From Neoceratodus forsteri (taxonomy: Eukaryota; Chordata; Ceratodontiformes; Ceratodontidae): 64,000 nucleotides of DNA. A program made the translations under genes and the position numbers. Shown piece by piece: positions 44,083 through 56,800 of this stretch. Positions within the stretch are counted from its first letter, which is position 1. Each line of letters starts with the position of its first letter. The stretch covers positions 1,075,655,001 through 1,075,719,000 of the forward strand of contig CM057453.1 in assembly GCA_016271365.2 (NCBI GenBank), in the 5' to 3' direction. Below the pieces are notes generated by a model, which made no database searches, was not told the DNA's origin, and worked only from the letters and a program-made list of their open reading frames with translations.

Positions 44083-46639
44083 TCCTTCTTTTTGTGTTTG
44101 CTTGCACACAGTGCAGGCAACATATTGCTGGAGCTTAGTGCCGAAGCAGGTTCTGGAGGTGCGGCACTGTTGTGGCCAATACCGGCACGGCCTTTTGGGG
44201 TGTGTGTGATGTGATAATGTGGGACACAGCCGGTGACACTAGTTTGGAACATTGTGCCAACTTAAAAGAAAATAGCCGCACCTGGATACACTCCCCCCCA
44301 CATGCATGCACACATATTGCTTGCTAATGCACCCCCCACACACACACACACTGAATGGCCAATGGGGGTGCCCAATCCCCCGTCAGCTAGAATGTTCCCC
44401 ACCCCAACAGAGAAGCGGGTACCACACTGGGAGCCCACCCCAGCATGGCAATAGTCCATGTGGCCGACAGGGGTGCCCACTCCCCTGTCGGCTCCACTGC
44501 CCCCTGGCCCAAACAGCCTTCCAGCTGCCACGCTGGGAGCCCACCCAGCATGGCAAATGTCCCACGCCGCCCAAGAAAAAAGAAAGAAACCTGAAAGAGA
44601 AAACCTTCCCTTGCTGACTGTCCTGACCCCCGCCTCCTCCCACCCGCACTCCACCCTCTGCGAACCCTGCCTCTCTACATCCCCCACCCCATATCACTTA
44701 CCTCTGGAGTCTGGCACAATGATCTTCAGTGGACTGGGAACACATCTGCACTCTTCAAAGCTGACTGCCAACTGAGAAAATGCCGGTAGCTGTATAATGT
44801 AGAATAAAGGGTTTTTTTTTTTCAACTTTGATGCTTATCTCAGGCATTTTTTGGAATTTTTTCACCAAATTTTCAACATGGGGTTTTGGGACCCCACCTC
44901 ACAAATTCTGTCACTGTCATTTTGTTAATCAGCCCCAAAAGGTGATTTTGCGGTCAATGTGCGGAACCACCTTTCGGGATGGATTTACAAAATGACAGTG
45001 CCACAGTTCATGAGGTAGGCCCCCAAAAACCCTATGTTGCAAATCTGGTGAAAAAGTTTTCCAAAATGACTGTTTCACGAGCATGCATTGCGCTGTTCCT
45101 ACGCATGCTCGTAAGTTCACATTTCACCCAAAATGTGTTTCTGCTCATGTAGCGCACAATGGCGCAGTTGGTGTATGAAATAAATGTTTGGGACAGATTA
45201 AGAAAATCACAGTGACACTGTTCATGAGCAGAATTGTTAAAATGGCTATGTTAAAAATTTGGTGAAAAAATTCCCCAAAATGACTGTTTTACAAGCATGT
45301 GTTGTGCTGTTCCTACACACGCTCATAAGTTAGTGAATTTTCATTATTTTCACTCCTGATTTTCAACATTGCCATCTTATCACACTTCCTTATGAGTAGT
45401 ACAGCTGTCATTTTTCACATCTTGCCCAAAACGTGTTTCCACGCATGTAGCGCACAATGGCACATTCGGTGTGCAAAATCAATGTTCGGGACAGATTAAG
45501 AAAATCACAGTGACACTGTTCATGAGCAGAGGTGTTACAATGGTTATGTTAAAAATTTGGTGAAAAAAGTCCATAAAATAACTGTGTTATGAGCGACCAT
45601 TGCGCAGTTTCCACACACCCTTGTAAGTTCATGGATTTCTAATATTTTCAGTCCAGATTTTCACCACTGGCATTTTTCCACACTTCCTTATGAACAGTAC
45701 AGCTGTCATTTTTCACACCATGGCTGAAATGTGTTTTCGCACTTCCAGTGCAGAAATGCGTGGTCGCTGTGGGAAATCGCTGTTCGGGACAGGTTAAGAA
45801 AATCACAGTGACACTGTTCATGAGCGGAGGTTCCAAAATGCCTGTATTGACAATCTGCTGTAAAAAATCCCCAAACTAATTGCATTATGGGTGTGCATTG
45901 CGCAGTTTCTACACACAATCGTGACTTCACCAGTTTTTTTAATATTTTCACTGCAGATTTTCAACATTGCCTTTTTTCCCACCTCTCCATGAACAGTACA
46001 CCTGTCATTTTTCACATCCTGTTCGAAATGTGTTTTCGCACCTGAGGTGCCAAATGGCGTAGTTGCTGTGCAAAATCAGCTTTTGGCTAACGAACTGATA
46101 TTGCCACTGTTCATAAGGTGGGGGTCACAAAAAACCCATGTTGAAAATTTGCAGTGAAAATGGGAATGAACGCCTGAGATGTTAAGGTTTAAGACCATAA
46201 CGCCACACTGTGTAGAGACTGACAGGCATCAGGGGTGTAACTTGGGATTCTCATCTGTAATGGTATATTCCACACCCAGCAGCCAGTGAGAGGCATCGAG
46301 GTGTGCCTTGGACTCTTTGGCCCCAAAGTTCACTCCATTCTCCTATACAGCACCCATCTCACTGTATTTCCTGATGGAGTGAGGTGAGCATAAGAACCAA
46401 AGACCCCAAGGCACACCGTGACACTTGTCGGTTTCTGCAGGGTAGGGTATGGTGCATTGGCGTGACCGTTATTCCTGATGACCCAAAGGCACACCCCAAT
46501 TCCTATCAATCTCTGCAGGGTGGTGGCGGGGTTGGCTTCAGTTCAATACTTCACTGCCATTTCTATTATGCAGCTCTCTAACTCCCACACAACCAATGCC
46601 AATGCCAGCAAGCAAACATTCGGCATTGACAAATGCTTG
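44083..46639 (+). mobile_element. Helentron-like composite palindromic element, copy C
   Basis: It starts T|TCCTTC followed by GTGTTTGCTTG (subterminal repeat). It ends AGCAAACATTCGGCATTGAC and ATGCTTG|T at 46639. Inside are a GC-rich module (44280-44700) with repeated GGGGTGCCCA and CTGGGAGCCCACCC words, the linker CTTCAGTGGACTGGGAACAC (44726-44745), and an array of palindromic ~300-bp monomers (about 44830-46150). A tail follows with an inverted repeat (AGGTGTGCCTTGGACTCTTT near 46300 and its partner near 46400) and the terminal hairpin. The open frames on both strands in the GC-rich module look coding but are mirror frames of repeated words. Confidence 0.8.
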
Positions 46640-47440
46640 TTTAATCAGGCATCACTGTGACTCTCTATTTTTCATTTGGAAGCCAGGCAGCCAACAGAGT
46701 GGTGCTATCTGTCCCCCTACATTCAGTCTCTTGATGCCTTTCTTTCATTAATCCCTTTTGTTATGCTTTATCTGATTTCTATTCTGTAGAGCACAGTAGT
46801 CAATCTCCACGCTCTCTCTATCCAACTCTGTCAACATCAGCAGAAACCAGTTTTATGTTGGGGTCTTGAGGATGGAGTTTTTTAATTTTGTGTAACCCCA
46901 GAACAGTCTCCTCTGTCTCTCTCCCCCTTTCTCTCTCTCTCCCCCCTGCTCTCTTTCTCTCTCTCCCTAACTCCATCCTCAGCAGCCAGACACCACTGGG
47001 GGTATTTCTTTTTAAATGCCAACTTTTCTTTTGTTAAGGTGTATTTCTTTTTATAAAATGATACATTTTCCTTTCTTAAATGGTATTGTTTTCTTGTAAA
47101 ATGGTACATTCTCTTTTTCTTATGTTAAGGGGTATTTTTTCTGTAAAATGGTAAATGTTATTTTTGTTATGTGAAGGGGTAATTTGTAAAATGAATGGCA
47201 ACTCTTTTAATTAACCTTTATTCATTTTTCAAGTACAACAAGAAAGACAAGCAGGAACATCAGCACAATATAGAAACAAATGTCAAATAAATATTTAGAT
47301 TTCCACAAGTGGCAGCTGATAAACTATAAAAAAAGTGAATGAAAAGGGGTACATGGACAAAATGTAGGTAGAGCAATGTACACTTCCTCATACATTATCC
47401 ATTTAGATAGATAGAAACCAGTCAATAGCATAGCACATAA
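46640..47440. other. Unassigned spacer with pyrimidine-rich microsatellite
   Basis: A CT/CCT-rich run occupies about 46905-46968. The following 46990-47190 repeats a TAAAATGGTA...TTTTCTT pattern three to four times (near 47055, 47098 and 47145), a diverged short tandem repeat. No gene seen. Confidence 0.5.
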
Positions 47441-47449
47441 ACTGTGTAG

Positions 47450-48210
47450 GGCTAAGGGGAAGGAAGGACCTGAAGGATGCTAATGGACCCCACCAATGGG
47501 GTGTTCCACCCCCTCGCTTTCCTTACTGTATTATAGCTAGGACTTCCAAATATCCTATCCGTCTGTACCTGCCAGATAATTAAAAAAAAAATCCACTGGC
47601 CTGTGTGCTTATCTTTTTGGTATCTCAGCTGGGCAGTGACCTTTTCCATTCCCAGAAATTCCTGGCAATTCTTCAGCCAGTGCTCCAATGAGGGTGGAAT
47701 AACCATGAGCCAAAACTGGTTTATTACTTTTGTAGCCATCACCACAAAGATGCTAGAAATATATATTTTTGTCTTATCCATCACCCCTTGAGGGGCCAGT
47801 CCCAGGATCCAATTTTGGAATTGGTCCAGTGGTGGGATTCTAAACCAGAATTTGACCTGTGGTCTCTGTTACCCCTGCCCAAAAGTCTTAAAGGGTGGGA
47901 CAATCCCAGAAAATGTGTGCATGCATGCCTACCATCCCACAGTCCCTTCAACATAGGTCTGACCTGTGTGGACCACAGTGTTTAAAAATAGTGGGAGTAT
48001 GAAAATACCTTATGACTGTTTGCCAGCAGTACTTACTATGTTTGGGAGGTAGTGGTCTTATGCACTAGTTCCAAAAAGCTGCCCCCATTCTTTCTCCAAC
48101 AGAACACATTCTGCTTCTCCCACTCACTTACACTTAATAGCCCCATTATACTCTTCTTCCAAGTTCCTTATCATTGCATATAGGACAGAGATTAGTTTCC
48201 TAGTCGGGCT
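47450..48210 (-). pseudogene. Tx1/L1-like LINE C-terminal fragment
   Basis: On the minus strand, in shifting frames, 48180-48110 reads an L1-type end of RT (NLEEEYNGAIKCKWEWE). Near 47980-47880 comes FKHCGPHRSDLC followed by HAHIFWDCPTL and FWAGV, the C-terminal cysteine/His motif (CWRC...HI-W-CP...FW) of L1 and Tx1 elements. The open frame 47784-47452 reads LEHWLKNCQEFLGMEKVTAQ, the block that closes Tx1-like ORF2. Stops are frequent. The rest of the element is absent. I cannot distinguish L1 from the Tx1 group by eye. Confidence 0.72.
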
Positions 48211-48945
48211 TGACAGTGACAGCAGTGATCAGTGAGGCTAATTATGTTTCTGCTTGCTAGGCAGAAACTTAGTGTAGTTGGAAGGAACAAGCCACTCTTA
48301 TCACAGAGCTGTTATAACCTTTTATCTGCATGATGACACCCAGCAATCAGCTAAACAGTGACATTATGAATGATTATTACAAAATGCAGAGTCCCAGTAG
48401 GGTTTCATCAACCCATGTTACACTTCATAAAGAGCCGCATCATAGCACACAGCATTTTGTAAATGTAGTACCAGTAAAGTACAATGTCCTGTAATGTAAT
48501 GCAAAGAAACTGTGGCCAGTGTCCTCTGTAGTATTTTCAAATATTATTGTTAAGAGAATCAGTGATCACTGTACAGTCAAAAATATGTTGCAACAGAAAT
48601 CATGGATCATTAAAAAATGCAAATGGCAAAAGACCATAAAAAATCCCCCCAACCTGACTGCCTCCCATTCTTACTGATGCAATGTGTGCTGCTTTCAACA
48701 TATGATGCAAACAAAAGGTTAACATGTTAACCTCCACCCCTGAAAAAAAAAGCAAACATCTCTCAACATGTTAACCTCCCATCCCCCTCAAAAAAAGGCA
48801 AACAACTGTCATTTAACTCATATAGATTGCAGTATCATGATGGCTACTGTTGCACTGAGATCCGTTGTTGCCAGTCAGAGGTAAAAATCTGCTAGGCGAC
48901 ACTGCAAATTTATTAAATTAAGTAATGAGTATAAGCTTATAAAAC
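48211..48945. other. Unassigned AT-rich spacer
   Basis: The word TTAACATGTTAACCTCC occurs twice (about 48719 and 48767) with C- and A-rich context, a small local duplication. Near 48246-48258 there is a weak TGTTTCTGCTTG resembling the 5' subterminal motif of the composite element, but I cannot connect it to copy D. Confidence 0.3.
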
Positions 48946-48949
48946 TAAT

Positions 48950-50572
48950 TTGGACCCCTTGATGTGTGTCATTCCTCCCCGGGACACTGGGGTGCCCAAT
49001 CCCAGTGTCTTCCTTGGTCTCTCTGTCTTTTTTATTAAATTAAAATCTGAAAAGCAGAAACCATCCATCAATTTATTTTGTGGTCTTCCCAACTACTCCT
49101 CCCCGGCCACTCCATCAGGACATTCCACTCAGCACCCACTTCCTCACCCCCATGCCCCTCACTCACCTAAAATAAGTCCAGCACTGAAAATTCACTCTGC
49201 AAGGAAAACATGTCTTTCTGCTTCAATGCTGACTGGGAACTGAAGAAACAATGGAAGTGTAGTTAACGTATTTTCAATGTGCTTTGAACTTTTACTCATA
49301 ACTTTGTCATTTGTTAATATTATTTCACCAAACTGTCAAAATGGCCTTTTTGGGGGTCCAATCTGATCAACAAGATAGGTCAAATTTTTCAGATCTGATC
49401 TGAAAGGTGATTTCACAGTCGCTCTGCAAAATCACCTTTTGGACTGAATTTGACAAATTTCATCTACCAGGTTCATGAAGTGAGGTCATAAGAGGACTAT
49501 GTTGAAAATGTGAGGTCACAATCTTAAAACACCAATATTATGAAGATACATTGAAATGTTTTAATGTTCACTCATACCTTTAATAATTTTCAATGTATAG
49601 ACCCCAAATTTTCAATATAGCCATTTTTTCACACCATCTCATAAACATGACAGATGCCATTTTTCAGATTCTACCCAAAGGGTGATTTCATAATAGCATC
49701 ACAAAATCACCTTTCAGGCAGGATTTGAAAACTTTCACCTACCAGGTTTATAAAGTGGGGTCATAAAAAGACTGTTGAAAATCTGGGGCCAAACTCTTAC
49801 AGAACATCAAAGTTATGAAGGTATGTTGAATTAGTTTTTGACCTCAAATTTTCAACATAGCCATTTTTTCACACTACCTCATGAAGAGGACAGGTGTCAT
49901 TTTTAAAATTCTGGCTAAAATGTGTTTTTGCACTTGTGCAGCAAAATTGTATTTTGGACAGTATTGTAGAAGTGATACCTGTAATGTTCGGAATGGGGGT
50001 CATAAAAAGATATGTTGAAAATTCTTGTCAAAATGTAAAAAAAAAATATGAAGAAATGTTGCGTGCAGCTGGCCACTGGCCCAGTGGGTAGCAAGTGTGT
50101 TACTGTGCCAGCAACTCCAGTTCAGGAGCAAGCTCAGGGGGCCATCTGTGCAGCATGATGATGGGGGCCAGCACTATCATATGCCACTGCTCCAGCCTGG
50201 GAAGTTGTTGGGCAGTGTTGTGTCACACAGGTGACACCTTGTGATGAGCTGGGGAACCTTCCCTCACAAGGTGTTGATGTGCGTGTCATGGCCTGATAAG
50301 GCCATGTACTGGATCAGGAGAAATGGGCTGGTATGAAAAATGGGGCTTGAAATAATCCCTACTATTCTATTTATTCCATTGAAAGGGATCTGCATGAAAG
50401 AGGATCGAATTTCATGATCACAAAAAAAGGAAAGTCATTTAAAAAACTATGCTAGTATAGACAATTTCACTATTATAACTCTTTATTTATTAATTTTTGC
50501 CTCTGTGCTTCCATTCCCAACAACTACACAACAAATAAAAACAAGCAAACATTTGGCATTGTCACATGCTTG
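48950..50572 (+). mobile_element. Composite palindromic element, copy D (start uncertain)
   Basis: The visible part opens with the GC-rich word CACTGGGGTGCCCAATCC (48983-49000), then the linker (CTTCAATGCTGACTGGGAACT near 49220). Monomers carry GGTGATTTCACAGTCGC and AAATCACCTTT dyads near 49400 and 49680. The 3' end reads CAAGCAAACATTTGGCATTG and CACATGCTTG|T at 50572. A possible SINE lies at about 50055-50330. The 5' terminus was not found. Confidence 0.7.
50055..50335 (+). mobile_element. Possible tRNA-derived SINE inside copy D
   Basis: An A-box-like TGGCCCAGTGGGTAGC (50077-50092) is followed about 30 bp later by a B-box-like CAGTTCAGGAGCA. The GC content differs from the surrounding AT-rich array. 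No clear tail or target duplication was seen. Low confidence. Confidence 0.3.
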
Positions 50573-51445
50573 TTAATTGTGAGACCATTAAGAGAGAACT
50601 GCATTGAACCTGAAAGTAATTTTTCCCAGTAGAAGCTACTTTTTAAATACTGGTTTCACTTGTGTTATTGTTACACCTGCATAGGCTTAATAGTAACCTG
50701 GTGAGTGTTTTTGATTTACTCTCATGTTAAGTACCATTTTAAAACTTCATGATGTACTTTCTGTCCCTCTCAATCACAGAGTTCATTAGTAGAACATGGC
50801 TACATTGTGCCAACAATGAAAGATCTGAGCAAGGACATAAGCAATATCATACAGTAAAATGGCACTTGCAACCTATGTGTAAATCAGAAACACCCACTAA
50901 TATAACTAAAAAATCTGTAGAGATGGAACTGTAACAAAACTGGAACCAATATTTAAAAATCTGTTTCTACCAGGGAAAGTGACTTACAGGTTCAGTGCAT
51001 TTGTCCTTTAAAATACAACTGGGGAGGGATGTTAGATTTAGATTCTACTGAGAGTTCATTACTACACTGCCTCACAGAAAATTAGATGCTTTAGACACAT
51101 ATCTTCCAAATCCAGCATATGAATTTATTAAATGAGAAGCCATACCAAATCCATCATAATATGTTCCATAGTATTTAAAGATTTTATTTTAGTAGATTTC
51201 TTTTGGCCTATCAATTCATATGCAGTTTTTCAGGGTACCCTGGAGTTGGCAAATCTGCAATTACATTGATTCAAAAAGGGCTCTTTTTTGCTTTTCCTCA
51301 GTCTTCTTTACACTCATTAAACATTTTTATAAGTAACCAGATCCCTCAAGCATGATCATTAGATATTTTAAAAACCTTCCATGCCCAGTCTCTCTGAGTA
51401 ATTAATATACAAAGAGTAGGGTAATCCAGTCATTAGAATTTCCCT
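50573..51445. other. Unassigned AT-rich spacer
   Basis: I see no recognisable features. It may be the decayed 3' continuation of the LINE on the minus strand to its right. Confidence 0.25.
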
Positions 51446-51458
51446 TTATTCTTAATTT

Positions 51459-52600
51459 TCATTTAGGAGTCAATTTATCACAAGACTTGGAAATTTCAAA
51501 ACTCAGAAAATGAACAGTAGTATTAACATTAGGCATACAACCAAGGGGAGACCACTCAATACATGCCAAGGCATTCTTAAATTTGTTTGCATCGAGATGA
51601 TTTAGGCAATGTGTCATGATAAATGTTGATTTCATTGTAGGTTTTCTATCATTCCAGTGGCAAAACACCACACAGTGGTCAAAAATGGAATCAGACAACA
51701 TACCAACACATTTAATCCTATTAGGACAAGTAACCAAAATCCAGTCAATATGCTACTGTTCTATCTACTGTTCTACCTTTAGGACGTTGTTGCCCTAGTA
51801 TGTTGTTTACTGCCTTTACCATGCTATTGTAGTCCTCCTGCCTGCAATGTAAATCCCTTTGATGTTTTGTATTGACCTTGCCTTGTCTGTTGCTCTTGAT
51901 TATACCTTGTACCTGTTTTTGCCTGAAGTTCTTGAATGTACCTTTGTAATCTCCCAGGTCACACCTGCAAATAGGTACTTGGTTGTCTAGTGTGCTTACC
52001 TGGTAAACAAAAGCAAATAAACAAATAAATTATTGTTAAGCATTTTATAATTACAGCTAATGAAGGCTTCAATTTGTTGTGAAAAAGTCAGACATCGAAT
52101 ACGATCACAAATGTTAGTATTTTGTTTGTCTGGCTAATTAACACCAGTCCAATTTCATGATTTGCTTATGGTTTAAACAAAACCCCAGTGTCAGCTGAAG
52201 ACACTTCTCTCCATGCTCAGGTAGAAAATAATATGTGCCTATTAATAATGTTTATGTTGTCCAAATAATAATTGAATAACTACAAAAATTCCAGTAACCA
52301 CTGTTCAGAATATCCCAATTTAAAACAGTATTATGATTCCTAACATAAATAAGAACTCCACCACCATATCATTTTACCAACCCTATCTTTCCAATAACAG
52401 TCAATATTTCTTTTCAAACACTATGGTACTATTTCAAGTTTTAGGAGATAGATATAGCTCAGATAGGATCATGATAACAAAACCATTAGTTGTAACCAAG
52501 TTTGAAATTTATCAGCTTTTGGCATATGACTACCAATATTTAATATTTAAATGCATCACAGAAATAAATGAATCCTTTTGAGGCAATAAAAATCTGATCT
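51459..52600 (-). pseudogene. LINE endonuclease fragment with an insert
   Basis: Minus-strand 51770-51459 reads HIDWILVTCPNRIKCVGMLS, then IFDHCVVFCHW near 51660 (position of the SDH box, with Ser replaced) and LDANKFKNALACIEW. This is the end of an endonuclease domain of an L2/Rex-like LINE. Upstream on the same strand, after an unrelated segment (51795-52035), 52400-52330 reads WYGGGVLIYVRN, the GG-V-IYV block of the same domain. The order fits one decayed element. The open frame 52333-52581 on the plus strand is its shadow. Confidence 0.65.
51795..52035 (+). mobile_element. Insert ending in an AAATAAACAAATAAAT tail
   Basis: This 240-bp segment sits between two parts of the endonuclease fragment. 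It ends TACCTGGTAAACAAAAGC and then a short AAATAAACAAATAAAT repeat, typical of LINE/SINE 3' ends. The family is unknown. Confidence 0.5.
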
Positions 52601-53858
52601 ATCAAATGATAAGGCACAGTGTCTGGATATTGATAGACATTACCTGCCATTAGAAACAAGAATAAAATCAAGGTAAATGTTCAATTAGGTTTCAAAAGGC
52701 ATCTCACCTTCATTTTATTGTTTTTCCATTTCCCTTCAGACCTCTCAGATGCCACAGATAAAATGAAACAATTTGTAGATCATAAGGTCAAATTTAGTCT
52801 TTGAAATGTATAATTATACTATAATACAACAGAGTCTAATACTAATGATAAAAACATCTCTAGCTAAATGTAATCAAAAGAGCAATAACTGTCAAGTCTG
52901 CAGAAATGTCTATTAAAAACTGTGACAATATTATTAGTCAAAACCAAGTTGATCGGAGACAGAACCAATTAAACACAAATTTACTGCACAAAAAAAAAAC
53001 TACTGACAATATTCTAAAAACAGATAGTCAGTGAAAACAGAAATAAAATATGGGGAATAGCAGTTCTACCAATCCTAATGTTTAATTAGCTACTGTTTCA
53101 GTAACTTAAACATTGATTGCCCTATGGATGTCATCGTGGCTTGGTATCTGTAATGGAATTAAACTATTTGGCTGAAGTTACTTTTAATAAAAGCTGTGCC
53201 ATGCAAACACTGTATTTAGCTAATTTAACATAATGGCAAGAAAAAATCTTTCCCATTTACTATAGAATTTATAAGCTTTAAAATATAATGGATGCTAGGG
53301 AGGGCAAAGGTGGGTGGGGTAAAGGGGGTAAAGGGGGGTACTGTTGGATGCAACAGAGCAGTGGATACAGGTCAATGGGAAAGACAAAAGAAACTATCAG
53401 ACACCAGAGAGGAGTGGGCAGGGGTATGGCTTTTATCATGTGTCTTAAGAAATGTGTTTTGTTTAAAGACCAACTCTACACTTCAACGTTTACTTTGTTC
53501 CTTTCCAAGGTTTACAGCAGCTTTTAGTAGTCTACCCAAAATATGCCTCTCTCCAGTTAACTTCACGGTGGTTTTATTTATGACATCATAGTGCTTATAT
53601 CATGACAACTGACTGCGATGTCACAAACAGCAACTGTAAGATCAACAGGGGAAAGTCATATACATTTTGAAAGACTCGGTGAAATGTTGCTGTATTATCT
53701 GTAGTGGTGTGCAACTTTTTTGTTGCAGTTTTGCAGATTTATTTAATTTAAAATAGACGTTTCACGTATTGAAGCAGTGCTGTGTGGGGAAGTGTAGCTG
53801 TTTTAGTTAGCAAGCAAGGCAGGTCCGTGAGCAGTTTGAGCACTAGTCTTATTTGTTT
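52601..53858. other. Unassigned AT-rich spacer
   Basis: A G-rich tract at about 53297-53340 produces overlapping open frames with no recognisable domain. No other features. Confidence 0.3.
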
Positions 53859-56800
53859 TCTTCAGTCATTTTTATGTTTGCTTGTGCGCATGGGCAATAA
53901 ACTTTTTGTGACAGCTTAGGAGAGAAGCGGGTCAAGGAGGCGTGGCAGTGTAGCAGCCAAGGGAGGCACAGCATTTTGGGGCTTGGCCATGGTGCACCAA
54001 TGGAGGCACAGTGTGCTGATGACACAGGCTTCCAGAAGGTGCACCAAGTTGTAATGTTTTCACTGCAGCAATCACGGGCCACCTCATCATTGCAGTGTCA
54101 GCGATTTGTTGCAATGAGGGAGCGACCTGTCATTGCTGGGCAGAACGTTGCTAGTGTGATATTGTTTGTGAACATGGCAGCACAATGCCACTGTGTTTAC
54201 AAACAATATCAAATGGCCCCAGTGCCGAGGGGGTGCCCAATCCCCCTTGGCAGCATGTGCCCCTCCCCACACAGCATGGTTTTGCCGATGGGGGGCCCCA
54301 ATCCCCATCGACTTGCATCCCTTGGGTGCGATTTTCCCGTCACCATTATGTCCCACCTCCCAGGTTGATGTGCCGACAGGGGAGCCCACTCCCCGTTGGC
54401 ATAAGTCCCCCCCCCAAAGAGTAGCGTTAGTACTGCCGAGGGGGTGCCCAATCCCCCTCAGCTGTTGTGCCCCCCCATGCTTTTGTGCCAGTGGGGGTGC
54501 CCACTTCCCTGTTGGCTACAACTGCCCCCTCAACAGTTGGTTGGCATGCTGGGAGCCCACCCAAGCATGCCGAATAGCCCTGTAAAAAAAGAAAACCTTC
54601 CCACAATGTTTTGTTTTTGTTTAAGCTGTAAAGAAGGAAATGGTCCTCGGTGGTCTCTCTGGCCCCCACAACCCGCACCCACCCTCTGCGCACCCTGCCT
54701 CCCCACCCTCCCTCACCCCACACTTGCCTCCGGGTCCGGTGCGACGATCTTCAGTGGACTGGGAACACGTCTGCACTCTTCAAAGCTGACCGCGAACTGA
54801 GGACATGCCAGTAAGCTGTATAATGGAATAAATAGGGTTTTTTCAACTTTGATGCATATCTTGGGCATTTTTTGGAATTTTGGCACCAAATTTTCAACAT
54901 GGGGTTTTTGAGACCCCTCCTCATGAATTCTGTCACTGTCATGGCATTACTCAGCCTCAAAAGGTGATTTTGCGGTCACTGCACGGAATCACCTTTTGGG
55001 ACCAGCTAATGAAATGACAGCACCAGTGTCCATGATATGGGCTCTCAAAAAGCCTATGTTGCAAATTTTATGGAAAAAAAAATGACTATTTTATGAGCGT
55101 GCTTTACGCAGTTGCTACGCACACTTGTAACTTCGCGAATTTGCAATATTTTCATGCCAGATTTTTAACACTGGCATTTTTTCACGCCTCCTTGTGAACA
55201 GTACAGCTGTCATTTTTCACACCCTGGCCAAAATGTGTTTTCACACTTCCAGCGCAGAATGGCTCTGTCACTATGGTAAATCCATGTTTGGGACACATTA
55301 TGAAAATGACAATGTCACTGTTCATTAGCAGAGGTCGTAAAATGCCTATGTTGAAAATTTGGTGCCAAAAGTCCATAAAATTACTGTGTTACGAGGGTGC
55401 ATTGCACCATTTCCATGCACACTCGTAACTTCGCACATGTACAATATTTTCACTCCAGATTTTTAACATTGACATTTTTTTGCACCTCCTTATGAATAGA
55501 ACAGCTGTCATTTTTCACATCCTGGCTGAAACGTGTTTTCGTACTTCTAGCGCAGAATAGCGCAGTCACAGTGGGAAATCCATGTTCGGGACACATTACA
55601 AAAACCACAGTGACACTGTTCAACATCAGAGTTCCTAAAATGCCTATGCTGCAAATTTGGTGAGAAAAGTCCATAAAATGACTGTGTTACTAGCATGCAT
55701 TGAGAAGTTTCCATGCATGCTCATAACTTCGCACTTTGCAATATTTTCACTCCGGATTGTCAACGTTGCCATTTTACTGCACCTCCTTATGAACAGTACA
55801 GCTGTCATTTTCCACAACCTGGCCGAAGTGAATTTTTACACTTCTAGCGCAGAATAGCGTGCTCGCAGTGGAAAATCCATGTTCATGACACTTTATGACA
55901 ATTACAATGACACTGTTCATTAGCAGAGGTCCTAAAATGCCTATGTTGAAAATTTGGTGAGAAAAGTCCATGAAATGACTGTGTTACGAGCTTGCATTGT
56001 GCAGTTTCCACGCACACTCATAACTTCGCACATTTGCAATATTTTCACTCCACATTGTCAACATTGCCATTTTTCCACACTTCCTTATGAACAGTGAAGC
56101 TGACATTTTTCGCATCCTGGCCAAAATGTGTTTTCATACTTCTGGCGCAGAATAGCACGGTTGCTGTGGGAAATCCGTGTTCAGTTCACATTACACAAAT
56201 GACAGCGACACTGTTCATTAGCAGAGGTGCTAAAATGCCTATGTTGAAAATTTGCTGAGTAAAGTCCATAAAATGGCTGTGTTATGAGCGTGCGTTGTGC
56301 AGTTTCCACGCACGCTTGTAACTTTGCACTTTTACAATATTTTCACTCCAGATTTTCAACATTGCCATTTTTCTGCACCTCCTTATGAACAGAACAGCTG
56401 TCATATTTCACATCCTAGCCAATATGTGTTTTTGCACTACCAGTGCACAATGGTGCCGTCGCTGTGGGAAATCACTGTTTGGGACACACTACAAAAATTA
56501 CAGTGACACTGTTCATTAGCAGAGGTCCTAAAATGCCTATGTTGAAAATTTGGTGATCGAACTCCATAAAATGACTGTGTTACGAGTGTGCTTTGCACAG
56601 TTTGCACGCACGCTCATAACTTCACACATTTGTAATATTTTCACTCCAGATTTTCAACATTGCCATTTTTCCACACCTCCTTATGAACAGTACAGCTGTC
56701 ATTTATCACATCCTGGCCGAAATGTGTTTTTGTACTTCCGGCGCAGAATACTGTGGTTGCTGTGGGAAATCAGTGTTCAGGACACATTAACACAGTCACA

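Noticed and set aside
44262..44775. Proline-rich and glycine-rich open frames on opposite strands
   Set aside because: Same GC-rich module as above; mirror frames of repeated words.
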